The position numbers and the translations under genes were made by a program. A DNA stretch of 64,000 nucleotides from Selenomonadales bacterium (GTDB lineage Bacteria > Bacillota > Negativicutes > Sporomusales > UBA7701): the NCBI GenBank assembly GCA_029975165.1, contig JARKPR010000031.1:1-64000 (forward strand), read 5' to 3'. The notes below the pieces were generated by a model. The model made no database searches. It had not been told where the DNA came from and saw nothing but the letters and a program-made list of their open reading frames with translations. Of the stretch, positions 44,656 to 54,393 are shown piece by piece. How positions within the stretch are numbered: position 1 is the first letter of the stretch; every line of letters starts with the position of its first letter.

Positions 44656-47600
44656 ATGATTGGTTTACGCGACGACGCCATTTACCGGAATATGATGGAG
44701 CAAGCGCGCGACATTATTCTGGTTGTCGATACATGCGGCAACATCTTGATCGCGAATACAGCGGCTATAAATGCTTACGGCTACTCTCGCGACGAGCTTC
44801 GCAGCATGCGGATTAATGAACTGCGCTCGCCGGAAACCAGAAACGCGGTCGACGCTCAGCTTAGGATAGCGCAGCAAGAAGGGATTTTGTTTCGTACCGT
44901 CCATATGCGGTGGAACGGCGAATCTTTTCCGGTGGAGGTAAGTTCGCGGAGAATCCGATTATCGGAAAAAGAAGCGGTTATCAGCGTCGTCCGGGATATC
45001 ACGGCGACAGTCGCCATGGAAACAGCAATCAAAAAGAGCGAGGAAAAATATCGGCTTTTGAATGAAGAACTGACCGCCGCCAACGAGGAGCTTATTGCTT
45101 CGGAGGAGGAGCTGCGGCAGCAATTTGACGAGTTGACTGCTAGGGAAGAGGCTATCGACCGCCAGAACATCGTCTTATCTTCACTCCATGAAACAGCATT
45201 GCAGCTTATGGAAAAACCGAAGCTAAATGATGTTCTCAAATTTATTGTCTTCAGCGCGACCGAGCTATTGGGAACGCCTCACGGAGTCATAAGATTGGTG
45301 GATGAAGAAAAGGGTATTTTCTGCAACGAGATTGGTCTGGGCCATTATACCCAGCATGCCGGCCGAGATATAAAACTAACTGAAGGACTTAGCGGCCAGG
45401 TATATAAAACCGGCAAAATCATCATTGTTAATGATTACAGTAATTGGGCGAATCGTTTACTTGACCCGTTTTTCGACCAAGTGCATGGTATCGCCTATGT
45501 GCCGCTGAAAGCGGGCGATAAGGTTATCGGTATATTGGGCGTGGAGTTCCTTGATCCGCAGCGAAGATTTTCCGACCAGGACATATCTTTTTTAAGTAGA
45601 TTTGCCGATCTAGCCTCTATTGCTTTGAAAAACGCGCAATTGCTTAGCACGCTTGAGAAATCAGAGAAAGAACTACGGAAAAGAAACGAAGAACTTGCGG
45701 CGGCTCACGAAGAACTGTTGGCGTCGGACGAAGAATTGAAACAGCAGTTTAATGAATTGATGGCAATAGGGGATAAAATACGGCAACAGAACATCGTTTT
45801 GACATCTGTCCACGAAACGGCGATGAGCCTGATGAACAGACTTGAGCTTGATGAAGTGCTTAAGACTATTATTTCCAGTGCTGCCCGGCTTATGGGCACG
45901 CCTGACAGCTATATAAATCTGGTGGACGAAAAAGAAAAAATCTTTGTCAGAAAAGTTGCCATAGGGCGATTTGCTCAGGACATGACAAGACAGACCGCTG
46001 TCATGGAGGGTCTTCTTGGCCAAGCTTACATTACAGCCCAAATCGCTGTCGTAGATGACTACCGAACTTGGGAGCTGCGTTTGCCTGACCCTGTTTTTGA
46101 CGATCTACATTGTTGCGTGGTAGTTCCCCTAAAAGTCGAGGAAAGGGTGATTGGCGCTTTTGGCCTGGCTTTCACTCAACCGGGCCGGACTCTTGCCGAT
46201 CATGAATATTCACTGCTCCAGCGGTTTTCGGACATGGCTTCCCTAGCCCTTGATAACGCAACCCTGGTTGCCTCCTATAAAAATGAGCTGCAGGAGCGCA
46301 GGCAGGCTGAAAAAACGATAAAAACCTCGGAAGCGAAATACCGGGCTATTTTCGAAGCCGCGAATGACGGTATTTATATACATGACATAGAAACCGGAAA
46401 AATTCTTGATGTAAACGAAAAAGCCTGCGCAATGCATGGATATACCCGTGAAGAGATACTCTCCGGAGATTTGGGCGTTCTCGGCACCGGGGAGTCTCCG
46501 TTTACCGAAAATGAAGCCAGACAGTGGCTGGGGCACGTCGTCGCCGGCAGAGCTCAGCTATTTGAATGGCAAAATCGGCATAAGGCCGGCCATTGCATTT
46601 GGATGGAAGTAAATTTGCAAAGGGCAAGGATTGGCAACGAGGACCGCATCTTGGCAATTGTTCGGGACATATCGGAACGCAAGGCGCATGAACATGCTAT
46701 CCGACGAATGGCTTACCATGACTCTCTTACCGGTTTGCCAAATCGGGCATATTTGAAAGAGCATCTCGATCAAGAATTGGAAAAATCACGACGGGGCGAG
46801 GCGGCGGGTACAGTTCTGTTCGTCGACCTGGATAACCTGAAAACGATCAATGATACCTTCGGCCACTCATATGGCGACGGGGTGATCATCAAAGCCGGGG
46901 CCTACATTTTCGCTGAGGCGGGGGAAGGCGCGTTCGTGGCGAGGATTGGCGGCGACGAATTCATTGTTGTACTGCCAGGTGAAGCTGATCGGGAAAAGGT
47001 TAAGAAGATCGCCGACGGCATGGTTAAGCTACTCGAACGGGATTACGATATTGGCGACGCCGGCGCCTATTTGTCCGGCAGTGTGGGCATCGCTCTTTAT
47101 CCGGAGGACGGTGATACAGCCGAGGATATTTTAAAGAACGCGGATTTGGCTCTTTATGCAGCTAAAGGGAGCGGTAAAAATACCTGGCGTTTCTACGAAT
47201 CCAGTATGCAAAGAAATGCCTATTATGACATGCTTCTTAAACAAGGTCTTCGCGAGGCTATCAGTCGCAATGAATTGTCGCTGCATTATCAGCCGCTGGT
47301 GAGCACACATACCTCAGGTGTAGTCAGCTTTGAGGCGCTGCTGCGGTGGAACAGTGCCGAACTCGGTCCCGTACCGCCCGGACGGTTTATCCCGTTGGCG
47401 GAGGAAAGCGACACCATTCAGATAATCGGAAGATGGGTCATCTGGGAAGCCTGCCGGTTTGCCTGCAGGCTCTGTGACTTAGGAAAAGGTTATATTCGTG
47501 TATCGGTCAACGTATCGCCACGTCAACTGGCGGCCGATGATTTTGTTCCATTTATTCGCGATGCAATAAATGCTGTCGGGATCAAACCGAACCAACTTGA

Positions 47601-48000
47601 GTTTGAAATTACGGAGAATATTTTGATTACGTCAATGAAAGAGAGCTCTCAAAAGCTCAAAGACCTGAGAGAACTCGGGGTGCATCTTTCACTTGATGAC
47701 TTTGGCAGCGGATACTGTTCCTTGACTTACCTGAAGAAGTTACCGGTGGAAACACTAAAAATCGACAAGTCGTTCATTGATGACATTGAGTATGACGAAG
47801 ACCAGTTGCGATTCGTCAATTCCATTATTAATATGGCGCATGTGCAAAGACTTAATGTTGTTGCCGAAGGTGTCGAAACCCAAGAGCAGTTAAACAGACT
47901 TATGCAATGTCGCTGCGACCTTGCCCAGGGATATATTTTCAGCCGGCCGATGCCTGAAAGAGAGGCCGTGATATTCTTGGCCGGCAGTGAAGCGATATAA
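44656..48000 (+). CDS. PAS-GAF-GAF-PAS GGDEF-EAL cyclic-di-GMP protein
   Basis: Encodes 1114 residues with no membrane helix, so it is cytoplasmic. Domains in order: PAS (about 5-125), coiled coil, GAF (about 180-325), coiled coil, a second GAF (about 385-535), PAS (about 560-680), GGDEF (GGDEF at 765-769) and EAL (E-A-L at 893-895). Each coil-GAF unit begins with the same pattern (E-L-x-A-A-x-E-E-L and Q-N-I-V-L), so this module was duplicated within the gene. Both catalytic motifs are intact. The ribosome site is weak (GAGGA about 14 bases upstream), so the start is less certain. Confidence 0.9.
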   Translation: MIGLRDDAIYRNMMEQARDIILVVDTCGNILIANTAAINAYGYSRDELRSMRINELRSPETRNAVDAQLRIAQQEGILFRTVHMRWNGESFPVEVSSRRIRLSEKEAVISVVRDITATVAMETAIKKSEEKYRLLNEELTAANEELIASEEELRQQFDELTAREEAIDRQNIVLSSLHETALQLMEKPKLNDVLKFIVFSATELLGTPHGVIRLVDEEKGIFCNEIGLGHYTQHAGRDIKLTEGLSGQVYKTGKIIIVNDYSNWANRLLDPFFDQVHGIAYVPLKAGDKVIGILGVEFLDPQRRFSDQDISFLSRFADLASIALKNAQLLSTLEKSEKELRKRNEELAAAHEELLASDEELKQQFNELMAIGDKIRQQNIVLTSVHETAMSLMNRLELDEVLKTIISSAARLMGTPDSYINLVDEKEKIFVRKVAIGRFAQDMTRQTAVMEGLLGQAYITAQIAVVDDYRTWELRLPDPVFDDLHCCVVVPLKVEERVIGAFGLAFTQPGRTLADHEYSLLQRFSDMASLALDNATLVASYKNELQERRQAEKTIKTSEAKYRAIFEAANDGIYIHDIETGKILDVNEKACAMHGYTREEILSGDLGVLGTGESPFTENEARQWLGHVVAGRAQLFEWQNRHKAGHCIWMEVNLQRARIGNEDRILAIVRDISERKAHEHAIRRMAYHDSLTGLPNRAYLKEHLDQELEKSRRGEAAGTVLFVDLDNLKTINDTFGHSYGDGVIIKAGAYIFAEAGEGAFVARIGGDEFIVVLPGEADREKVKKIADGMVKLLERDYDIGDAGAYLSGSVGIALYPEDGDTAEDILKNADLALYAAKGSGKNTWRFYESSMQRNAYYDMLLKQGLREAISRNELSLHYQPLVSTHTSGVVSFEALLRWNSAELGPVPPGRFIPLAEESDTIQIIGRWVIWEACRFACRLCDLGKGYIRVSVNVSPRQLAADDFVPFIRDAINAVGIKPNQLEFEITENILITSMKESSQKLKDLRELGVHLSLDDFGSGYCSLTYLKKLPVETLKIDKSFIDDIEYDEDQLRFVNSIINMAHVQRLNVVAEGVETQEQLNRLMQCRCDLAQGYIFSRPMPEREAVIFLAGSEAI

Positions 48001-48051
48001 AAACGTGATTGTATCCCGCCCACTAAGCGGGCGGTCCTGACTGCTCTGCCG

Positions 48052-48102
48052 AAAAAGGATACTTTTTGGGTCTATTTTGCTTATTTCGCTTGGTGTTATA
48101 GT
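48052..48102 (+). promoter_or_regulatory. 30-bp conserved element with -10 box, copy 1
   Basis: The 30 bases 48052-48081 (AAAAAGGATACTTTTTGGG, then TCTATTTTGCT) match 54250-54279 at 29 of 30 positions. In both copies a -10-like box begins 45 bases after the element starts (TATAGT 48097-48102 here). No clear -35 box is seen, which suits activator-dependent promoters. It precedes the first gene of the exported-protein cluster. Confidence 0.65.
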
Positions 48103-48167
48103 TGGATGTAGGGACCGGAATGCATGCTCAAACAGGTTCATTATTTTCGCTGAAAAGGATGAGGTGT

Positions 48168-48839
48168 ATGAGATATCTATGCATGGCGGCATTGTGGATG
48201 ATGATGGTACTGCCGGCTTTTTTCGGTAACTTGCCAGCGGCCCAGGCATGCGAGGAAGGCAGCCGGACGGGTCCGGGCAAGTTTTTTCCTGTTGTCGTAG
48301 GTAAAGACGCGCCCAGGGTAAGTTGGACAATCGCGCCGGACACAATTGCCGTTTATGCCGCCGATGCGCCCTGCCGGCTGCTGCAGGCGATCCCCTATGA
48401 CGCCGCCATGCTGCCTGAGCTCAGCGACAGCGAGCGGGTCATAGCGGAGGATATGAATTTTGATGGCTATACGGATTTAAAAATCATGGCAGGACGGGGC
48501 AACGCCAATGTGTACTATAATTGCTGGCTGTGGGACCAGAAAAGGCAAAAATTCATTTTGCACGCAGAATTGAGCAAGCTAGCGTCACCCCAATTTGATT
48601 CCGGCGCTAAGACAATCCTTTCCTTTACCCATATAAGCGCCGCCGACAGCGTGGAGGCAACCTATACGTTTCAAAACGGCAAGCTCAGGCCGGTGCAAAT
48701 TATGGAGCAGGCATATGACAGGAAAGAAAATGTAATAGTAGCCAGACAGTATCGTGTGGACGAAAAAGGCAAGCGGCACCTTGTACGTGAACAGGTAGTT
48801 CGGCAGGAGCAGGAAGCAGCGGTGGATGAAAGCCCCTAA
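48168..48839 (+). CDS. Secreted FG-GAP/XAC2610-like protein
   Basis: Encodes 223 residues from ATG 48168 (GATGAGGTG site). A signal peptide (about 1-26, ending A-A-Q-A) leads an exported domain with E-D-M-N-F-D-G-Y-T-D-L, the calcium-binding-like pattern of XAC2610-related and FG-GAP proteins, and a Y-Y-N-C-W-L-W-D strand. Such proteins are usually extracellular and of unknown function. It is the first gene of the exported cluster. Confidence 0.75.
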   Translation: MRYLCMAALWMMMVLPAFFGNLPAAQACEEGSRTGPGKFFPVVVGKDAPRVSWTIAPDTIAVYAADAPCRLLQAIPYDAAMLPELSDSERVIAEDMNFDGYTDLKIMAGRGNANVYYNCWLWDQKRQKFILHAELSKLASPQFDSGAKTILSFTHISAADSVEATYTFQNGKLRPVQIMEQAYDRKENVIVARQYRVDEKGKRHLVREQVVRQEQEAAVDESP

Positions 48840-48993
48840 TCAGAGGCGGCGCCATTCCCCAACGCAACGCTTCGCAAAGTAAAGCCTTCAGATGAATAGT
48901 GGTATTCGCATAGCTGAAACCGCGCGAGCTTTCTTTCGGGCAAGTGGAGAAATTCGCGCAATTTTCTTTATCCTGGCATGAGGAGTGGGCATT

Positions 48994-49713
48994 TTGAAGC
49001 AGAGAATAGTTGCGTTGCTCATAGTGCTTGTTTCGGTCCTCGGTTGTTTCCCAATAAGCGCTTTCGCCAATGCGGCGGAGCCTCCGGCGTTAATTGTAAT
49101 TTTAAAAGACGCTCCCCAAGATGCTGCTATTTCTATTGTTTCCGCAGGTGCGGCGAAGGCAGGGCTAAAAAGCGAGGTTGCGTGGGAGACGTACTATGTT
49201 TTTTATAACAGAGATATGGGAAGTTCCAACGAAATTATTCTCAAAGTGTCGGGAAACGGCATGGAGTATGAACAGATCATAGGTAAACAGCATCTGAATG
49301 CTTACACAAGCGTTATTACGCTGGATCTTGCCGCGCAAACCATAGAAGCGGGAAAGCTGTTGACGCGTTCCATACTGTTGGTGACTTTGCGCTTGTTTTT
49401 AACTTTGGCAATAGAGGGCATCATTTTCTTTTTGTTTGGCTTTCGAAATAAAAAGAGTTGGCGCGTATTCCTGATCATGAATTTAGTAACGCAAGGCATT
49501 TTAAATATAGTTCTGGACGGCGCCACGCCGCTTGCTTATTATCTAATCTTTAACCTTATTTTTATGGAAGCCGTAATATTTTTAGCGGAAATTTTCGGTG
49601 TGCTTGTTCTAATAAAAGAGCACGGCGAATTTCGTCGCGTTTCCTTTGCGCTAGTTGCCAACACGGCAAGTCTTATATTAGGAGGTTATTGGATCATGAA
49701 CCTGCCGGTTTAA
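48994..49713 (+). CDS. Exported multi-pass membrane protein of unknown function
   Basis: Encodes 239 residues from TTG 48994, eight bases after AGGAG. A signal peptide (about 1-28) is followed by an outer domain (about 30-125) and four membrane helices (about 125-235). The second half resembles an integral membrane domain found after secreted domains in several clostridial proteins. No catalytic motif is seen. It is transcribed with its neighbours in the cluster. Confidence 0.7.
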   Translation: MKQRIVALLIVLVSVLGCFPISAFANAAEPPALIVILKDAPQDAAISIVSAGAAKAGLKSEVAWETYYVFYNRDMGSSNEIILKVSGNGMEYEQIIGKQHLNAYTSVITLDLAAQTIEAGKLLTRSILLVTLRLFLTLAIEGIIFFLFGFRNKKSWRVFLIMNLVTQGILNIVLDGATPLAYYLIFNLIFMEAVIFLAEIFGVLVLIKEHGEFRRVSFALVANTASLILGGYWIMNLPV

Positions 49714-49787
49714 TAATAACTTTCCCGCCGGCAAACGGAAAAGGCTGGGCTGCAGCAGGCAAATACGTTACACAGAAGGTGTTTCAT

Positions 49788-50222
49788 ATGGAAGGATTTT
49801 ATGTTATTCTGTCCGGCGTTCTTCTTCTGGCGATCGGCTTATGGCTGTTCAAAAGAGAGAAGGCGCTACACAGCGTCTGCACGGAGCAGACCACCGGCAG
49901 GGTGGAGGACATCTGGCGCGAAACCGAGGAAAAATGGCAGGAAGACAAAGACGGCAAACGGTATCTGGAAATCACGGACTATTACTTCCCGGTATTTTCT
50001 TATACTGTCAACGGGCGGAACATTACCGTGAAATCCTCCGTTGACTCCGGTCACCCCCGCTTTTCTCCCGGGATGCCTGTAACCATCTTTTACAATCCCG
50101 GCAAAGAGGAACAATATTACATTGCCAAAGAAAGCGCCGGCAAAAAGAAGATGAGCTACCTGGCCGCCATAATCGGGGTGGCGCTCATCGGCATTGGCAT
50201 CGCGGTCATGATTTCGGAGTAA
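49788..50222 (+). CDS. DUF3592 domain membrane protein
   Basis: Encodes 144 residues from ATG 49788 (GAAGGTG site). Two membrane helices (about 5-22 and 122-142) flank an extracytoplasmic domain with Y-Y-F-P-V-F-S-Y-T-V-N-G and V-T-I-F-Y-N-P, diagnostic of DUF3592. The function is unknown. Such proteins are often encoded in clusters of secreted proteins. Confidence 0.8.
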   Translation: MEGFYVILSGVLLLAIGLWLFKREKALHSVCTEQTTGRVEDIWRETEEKWQEDKDGKRYLEITDYYFPVFSYTVNGRNITVKSSVDSGHPRFSPGMPVTIFYNPGKEEQYYIAKESAGKKKMSYLAAIIGVALIGIGIAVMISE

Positions 50223-50235
50223 GGAGGCGGGCGGT

Positions 50236-50421
50236 ATGCCAGCCTATCTGGCTGCTATTTTATTAAGCGGTTGTCTTGCGGCAAGCGTTTTGCTTTTCCT
50301 GGGCAGGCCGAAACGGTGGCCGCGCCGGCGGCAACGCATTCTGGGCGGATGCGGACTGTTTTTTGCCCTGTTGCTGAGCCTGTATTTGGCGGCAACTTTG
50401 CTGCTATTGGGCAAAATGTAA
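50236..50421 (+). CDS. Two-helix small membrane protein
   Basis: Encodes 61 residues from ATG 50236 with a perfect AAGGAGG site 13 bases after the DUF3592 stop. Two hydrophobic helices flank a short basic loop (R-P-K-R-W-P-R-R-R-Q-R). A decayed copy lies at 54394-54581, so this is a real gene family and not a chance frame. Function unknown. Confidence 0.7.
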   Translation: MPAYLAAILLSGCLAASVLLFLGRPKRWPRRRQRILGGCGLFFALLLSLYLAATLLLLGKM

Positions 50422-50457
50422 AACAGCATATTAAATACCAAAAGAGAGGGGAAAAAG

Positions 50458-50961
50458 ATGAAAAAAAGGATTGTGTGCCTGCTGGTTGCGGGCCTTTTAT
50501 TCGGGATGGCGCTGACCGGTTGCGGTAAAAAAGTGGAAGTTAAACTGCTGCCGGAAAACGCCTTTTTGGACTTTGCCTCCGATGTTGTGGTGGAGCCTAA
50601 GAAACCGCCCTATAATCTGGGCAACTGGCTGGAAGGCAACGAGCCCATGTGGGAAGTGAAAATTCCGCAGACTGGCATGTATAAAATCAGCCTGGAATAT
50701 TCCCGGCCGGGCCAGACCGACAAGGCCAAAGGAATCGTCCAACTGCAGCATAGTAGCCATGACTCCAAAGAACTGAACTTTACGGCGCGGTCCACAGGCA
50801 AAAATAACAAGGACTGGTCGGTTTACCAAGCCCATGAAATCGGCGGCGCTTACTTGGAGGCCGGCACCTGGCAGCTGTCCATCACGACTAATTTCAGCGC
50901 CGATTATTCCGGGGTTGATCACTTTATTAACCTGCGCAGCATCACACTGCAACTGGAATAA
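50458..50961 (+). CDS. Lipoprotein with carbohydrate-binding-like domain
   Basis: Encodes 167 residues. The signal peptide ends in the lipobox A-L-T-G-C (Cys 22), so the protein is lipid-anchored outside. The remainder is a beta-sandwich-like domain similar to CBM6/CBM35 modules (W-E-V-K-I-P-Q-T-G-M-Y and L-E-A-G-T-W-Q-L-S). It may bind sugars or wall polymers. AGAGGGG lies before the start. Confidence 0.75.
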   Translation: MKKRIVCLLVAGLLFGMALTGCGKKVEVKLLPENAFLDFASDVVVEPKKPPYNLGNWLEGNEPMWEVKIPQTGMYKISLEYSRPGQTDKAKGIVQLQHSSHDSKELNFTARSTGKNNKDWSVYQAHEIGGAYLEAGTWQLSITTNFSADYSGVDHFINLRSITLQLE

Positions 50962-50974
50962 GCTGATAACTCGG

Positions 50975-52378
50975 ATGCTGCAACTACTGTTTTCGATCTT
51001 TTTGCTGGTTTTGCGGAAAATCGGGCAGATATTTCTGGCCGTACGCAGGTTTGTGTATACCGCCGATAAAAAAAGCGCGCTTGTAAAGGCCGGTCGGCAC
51101 CGGCGGCTGACGCTCGTCTTTGGAGCGGTGCTGCTGCTGACCGCGCTCCTCGGTGAACCGGCTCAGGATTTTATCTGAGAGGCCGGACTCGAGTGGCTGG
51201 AATTCCCCGCCCAGATAATTTTCGAATGGCCTTTTTTGACCGCCGCGGTCGTTACCATGGCATACGCCGCCATGAGCTTTTTCCTCCGCCACAAAAAACT
51301 GCAGGACGAGCTGGCGGCGGCAAGCCCGACTGCCGTCCAGGACAACACCCTGGTAATGCTGGAAGGTTTTCGTCTTCTGGCGAAGCTGTCGAGGCCGCTG
51401 GGCATAGTGGTTGGCGCCATTGGCATCCCTGTTTTCCTGGCGGGCGTGCAATTCGATGAGCGGGATTGGATTTTCCCGGGAGCGATTATGTCGCTTGCGG
51501 GACTGACGCTGATCCCTACCGGCTATTGGCTGTCAGGAAAAGCCAACAGGCTGTTCCGGGAAAAATATGTCCTGAGCTTGCTGACCGAACGGTTTGAAAA
51601 CCTTAAATACGACAGAAACGGGCGGTTCGGCCGGGAGCTTTTTCAGGAACTACGGGTAATGGAACGGATTTACAGCGTTGACGGCAATGACTGGATCGAG
51701 GCCGACTACAAAGGTATCCATTTTGTCAGCGCCGACTGCCGGGCGTTTCAAACGAGCCTCCTGGACGGCATTGCCGCCATCGGCGGAAACGCCGCCTTGG
51801 CTTTGACCGATGAAGGCTGTTTCAACGGACGTATTTTTCACTTCCGGTTTGCCAGGTCCTTCGGTAACGGCCTACAAATTATCACGCCGGATTTTATGCA
51901 TGCCGTGTTCAGCCGTGGCTGGCCGGGGCAGTCTGTACCCTTGGGATGGGAAAGGGTGGAAACGGAACTGTATGAATTCAATCGGTACTTTGATGTTTAT
52001 GCTCCCGCCGCTCCGGCCGCGCTGGAAATCTTAAAACCGCAAGTGATCGAAGCGGTCGCCCTTGTCCGGCGGCTTACCACCCTGCCGCTGCTCTTCTGCT
52101 TTAAAAATCAGGACTTGTACCTGTTTATCGACTGCGGAAGGGATATGTTCGACCTTACCAACAAATCCGGCCGCAGCTCGGTGGAAGAGTACGATAAGCT
52201 CAAGGCGGACGTGGCCACGGTCACAGCGTTTCTCGACACGATGTATCTGAAAGGAACTTTACCAGGGCAGGCTACAGCCGGACATAAAGAAACGGGGTGT
52301 AACACAAATGGAATTTATCCTCGCGGCCGGAGTTGTCGTGGTATTTGCGACTTACTGGGCTATCGGCGCGTCCAATAA
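50975..52378 (+). pseudogene. DUF3137 membrane protein interrupted by in-frame TGA
   Basis: The frame from ATG 50975 has one stop, TGA 51176-51178, then continues open to 52378. Read through, it gives about 467 residues: an N-terminal basic segment and helix, two further helix pairs (about 75-100 and 130-175) and a DUF3137 domain (about 190-425; Y-E-F-N-R-Y-F-D-V-Y and L-Y-L-F-I-D-C-G). DUF3137 proteins are standard partners of LemA. The last 71 bases overlap lemA in another frame; a stop in the expected place (52300) is one frame off, so a second indel may be present. Either a decayed gene, a sequencing error or, less likely, a selenocysteine codon. Confidence 0.75.
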
Positions 52379-52850
52379 TTTTAAGCGGATGCTGGTAAAA
52401 ATTGAGGAAGCCGATTCGGGTATCGAGGTGGCCCTGACCAAACGCTATGACATGCTGACCAAGCTGCTGGCAGTTTGCAAAAACTATGCTAAGTACGAAG
52501 TGGAAACTCTGTCCGCTGTGGTCAAGCTGCGGCAAAACATGCCTGCCGCCGAGAAAACCGCAGCCAATCGGCAGATGGATGAGGTTTTTAAACGCATCCA
52601 GGTTATTGCCGAAGCCTATCCCCAATTGAAGGCCAGTGAAAACTATATAAACCTGCAGAACGCCATCGTCGATGCGGAAGACCACCTGCAAGCCTCCCGC
52701 CGGGTGTATAACATGAACGTATCCGCTTACAATCAGGCCATCGCCGTGTTTCCCGCCAGCATTATCGCCGGGATGCAGAAACTGATCCCCCGGGACTTCT
52801 TCGCGGCCGAGGAGCATAAAAGAGGTGATGTGGCGATGAATTTCGACTGA
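52308..52850 (+). CDS. LemA family protein
   Basis: Encodes 180 residues: an N-terminal membrane helix (about 1-20) and a long helical domain with Y-D-M-L-T-K-L-L, Y-P-Q-L-K-A-S-E-N-Y and the A-Y-N-Q-A-I-A-V-F-P segment of LemA. LemA is a membrane-anchored helical bundle whose function is poorly known; it commonly pairs with DUF3137, encoded just upstream. The gene is intact although its partner is not. Confidence 0.92.
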   Translation: MEFILAAGVVVVFATYWAIGASNNFKRMLVKIEEADSGIEVALTKRYDMLTKLLAVCKNYAKYEVETLSAVVKLRQNMPAAEKTAANRQMDEVFKRIQVIAEAYPQLKASENYINLQNAIVDAEDHLQASRRVYNMNVSAYNQAIAVFPASIIAGMQKLIPRDFFAAEEHKRGDVAMNFD

Positions 52851-52932
52851 GGCATCACCGGTACAATTAGCGGAGAATGGCGCATTCTTTGGGAATTATG
52901 AATGGCCCAAGACAAAAAGGAGATGAGCGAGG

Positions 52933-54144
52933 ATGAAAAGCGTATGGCGCGGACTGTTGACCCTGGTGCCGGTATTGCTGCTGTCGGCGGCATTGGCCAG
53001 TTGGACGGCAGACGCGGCTCACCGGCGTCCGGCGGAAGTCGCGATCAACAACGACAACACTGAAATCGGGGTTATGACGCAAGAATATATCGGGAGAAAT
53101 GTCGCCGAAATTCTTATGATTTACTATGACGGCGGACAGCCGGCGCTGGCAAAGTTCGGCTGCAAAAACCCGGAAATCGAGTCGCTCAACAACGCGATCA
53201 AGTTAGGTATTCAGCACCAATACAACGAGTTCATGGCAAAGGAGCGCGATGGCAGTTGGATAGAGATTAAATCCTATCCTTTCAGCAGCGAGGACTACCT
53301 GCAGATCGTGACGACGTCCGCCACCTATCCCTCTTACGGAACGGACGGCAGTATGTCGAGCTATAATTTCGCTAAAAAAGAGAATAAGTTTATGGTTCTG
53401 GCGGAGGTAATGCACGGATTGGGCCTGAACGAGCGTACGCTCGCGCAAAGGGTGAAAAAGCTGTATGTGCCGGAGGCGCCTTCCCAGTCGGTGGGGGAGG
53501 TCAAAGCAACCGGGTTTCTGATCGGCCGGGGTCCGTCCGGACCTGTTACGCAGCTGCTGCTTGAGGTGGTGATCGTCACTCCCGGCGCGGAGCCGTGGAA
53601 GTATTTTTTTAGCTATACGCCGGTGCTGAATGAACTGATCCGGCTGAACAGCCATTGTCTGTTCGATCCGGGCGATATGGATAAAATGAATCCGCCGCTG
53701 TCTTACCAGCTAGGGGCGGCCGAGGGCCACGAGGGCGGGGGACCGGAGGGTTTGCGGCTTAGCTTCGATATCCGGGGGCTGAATGTGATTACTCCCGGCC
53801 GCGAATACAGCCTGGACGGGATAGTGCATTTTACCTTGGAAAAATTGGCACCCGCCGGCAATGACCGGGAAAGCGTGCTAACCTTGATCAAAAACCGGGA
53901 AGGACATGATCTTCGTTTGATTACCTTAACCCCGTCCGCCGAGCATTCCGCCCTCCTGTCATACCCTGCGTGGCTTGTGGTGTATAACAAAGGGAGGCAT
54001 GAGGATAACAGGCACTGCGTGGACGTATACGTTCATACGGACGCGGCGGATTTCAGGCTTCATGCCAGCGTGCCGGCCGATTTTGCGATGGATTATCACG
54101 ACGAAATCGGCAGGAGGATGGCTACCGTCGCCTTCAGGCGTTAA
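52933..54144 (+). CDS. Large secreted protein of unknown function
   Basis: Encodes 403 residues from ATG 52933 (AAAGGAGATGAG site). A signal peptide (about 1-29, A-D-A-A) is followed by a soluble outer protein with many Tyr and Ser. N-A-I-K-L-G-I-Q-H-Q-Y near residue 90 and the H-E-G-G-G-P-E-G loop near 275 are notable, but no family is recognised. Last gene of the first exported-protein unit. Confidence 0.65.
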   Translation: MKSVWRGLLTLVPVLLLSAALASWTADAAHRRPAEVAINNDNTEIGVMTQEYIGRNVAEILMIYYDGGQPALAKFGCKNPEIESLNNAIKLGIQHQYNEFMAKERDGSWIEIKSYPFSSEDYLQIVTTSATYPSYGTDGSMSSYNFAKKENKFMVLAEVMHGLGLNERTLAQRVKKLYVPEAPSQSVGEVKATGFLIGRGPSGPVTQLLLEVVIVTPGAEPWKYFFSYTPVLNELIRLNSHCLFDPGDMDKMNPPLSYQLGAAEGHEGGGPEGLRLSFDIRGLNVITPGREYSLDGIVHFTLEKLAPAGNDRESVLTLIKNREGHDLRLITLTPSAEHSALLSYPAWLVVYNKGRHEDNRHCVDVYVHTDAADFRLHASVPADFAMDYHDEIGRRMATVAFRR

Positions 54145-54249
54145 CGGCTCCTGTTCCCTAATAGGCGAAAGTTATCAATATCAAAGTTGAACCTTAGTTG
54201 GAATTTTTGCTGTTTGCGCCACCGTTTTAGTTTAAGCAGATTGCTGAAT

Positions 54250-54300
54250 AAAAAGGTTACTTTTTGGGTCTATTTTGCTCAGGCTTGCCCGGTGTACAAT
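54250..54300 (+). promoter_or_regulatory. 30-bp conserved element with -10 box, copy 2
   Basis: Bases 54250-54279 match the element at 48052 at 29 of 30 positions. TACAAT at 54295-54300 lies at the same distance. It precedes the decayed two-helix gene and the DUF1036-like gene. The rest of 54145-54393 shows no gene. Confidence 0.65.
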
Positions 54301-54393
54301 TTTTAGCAAAGGTAAACCTTCATACATGACAGTTTGTGTGCGATTGCAGGCGGCATGAATCACGTAGCGCGCAAATAACCGAGGAGGTGGACT

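Noticed and set aside
51176-51178. Selenocysteine codon in the DUF3137 gene
   Set aside because: Not adopted as the main reading: the family is not known for selenocysteine, no SECIS was identified by eye, and neighbouring genes show ordinary decay.
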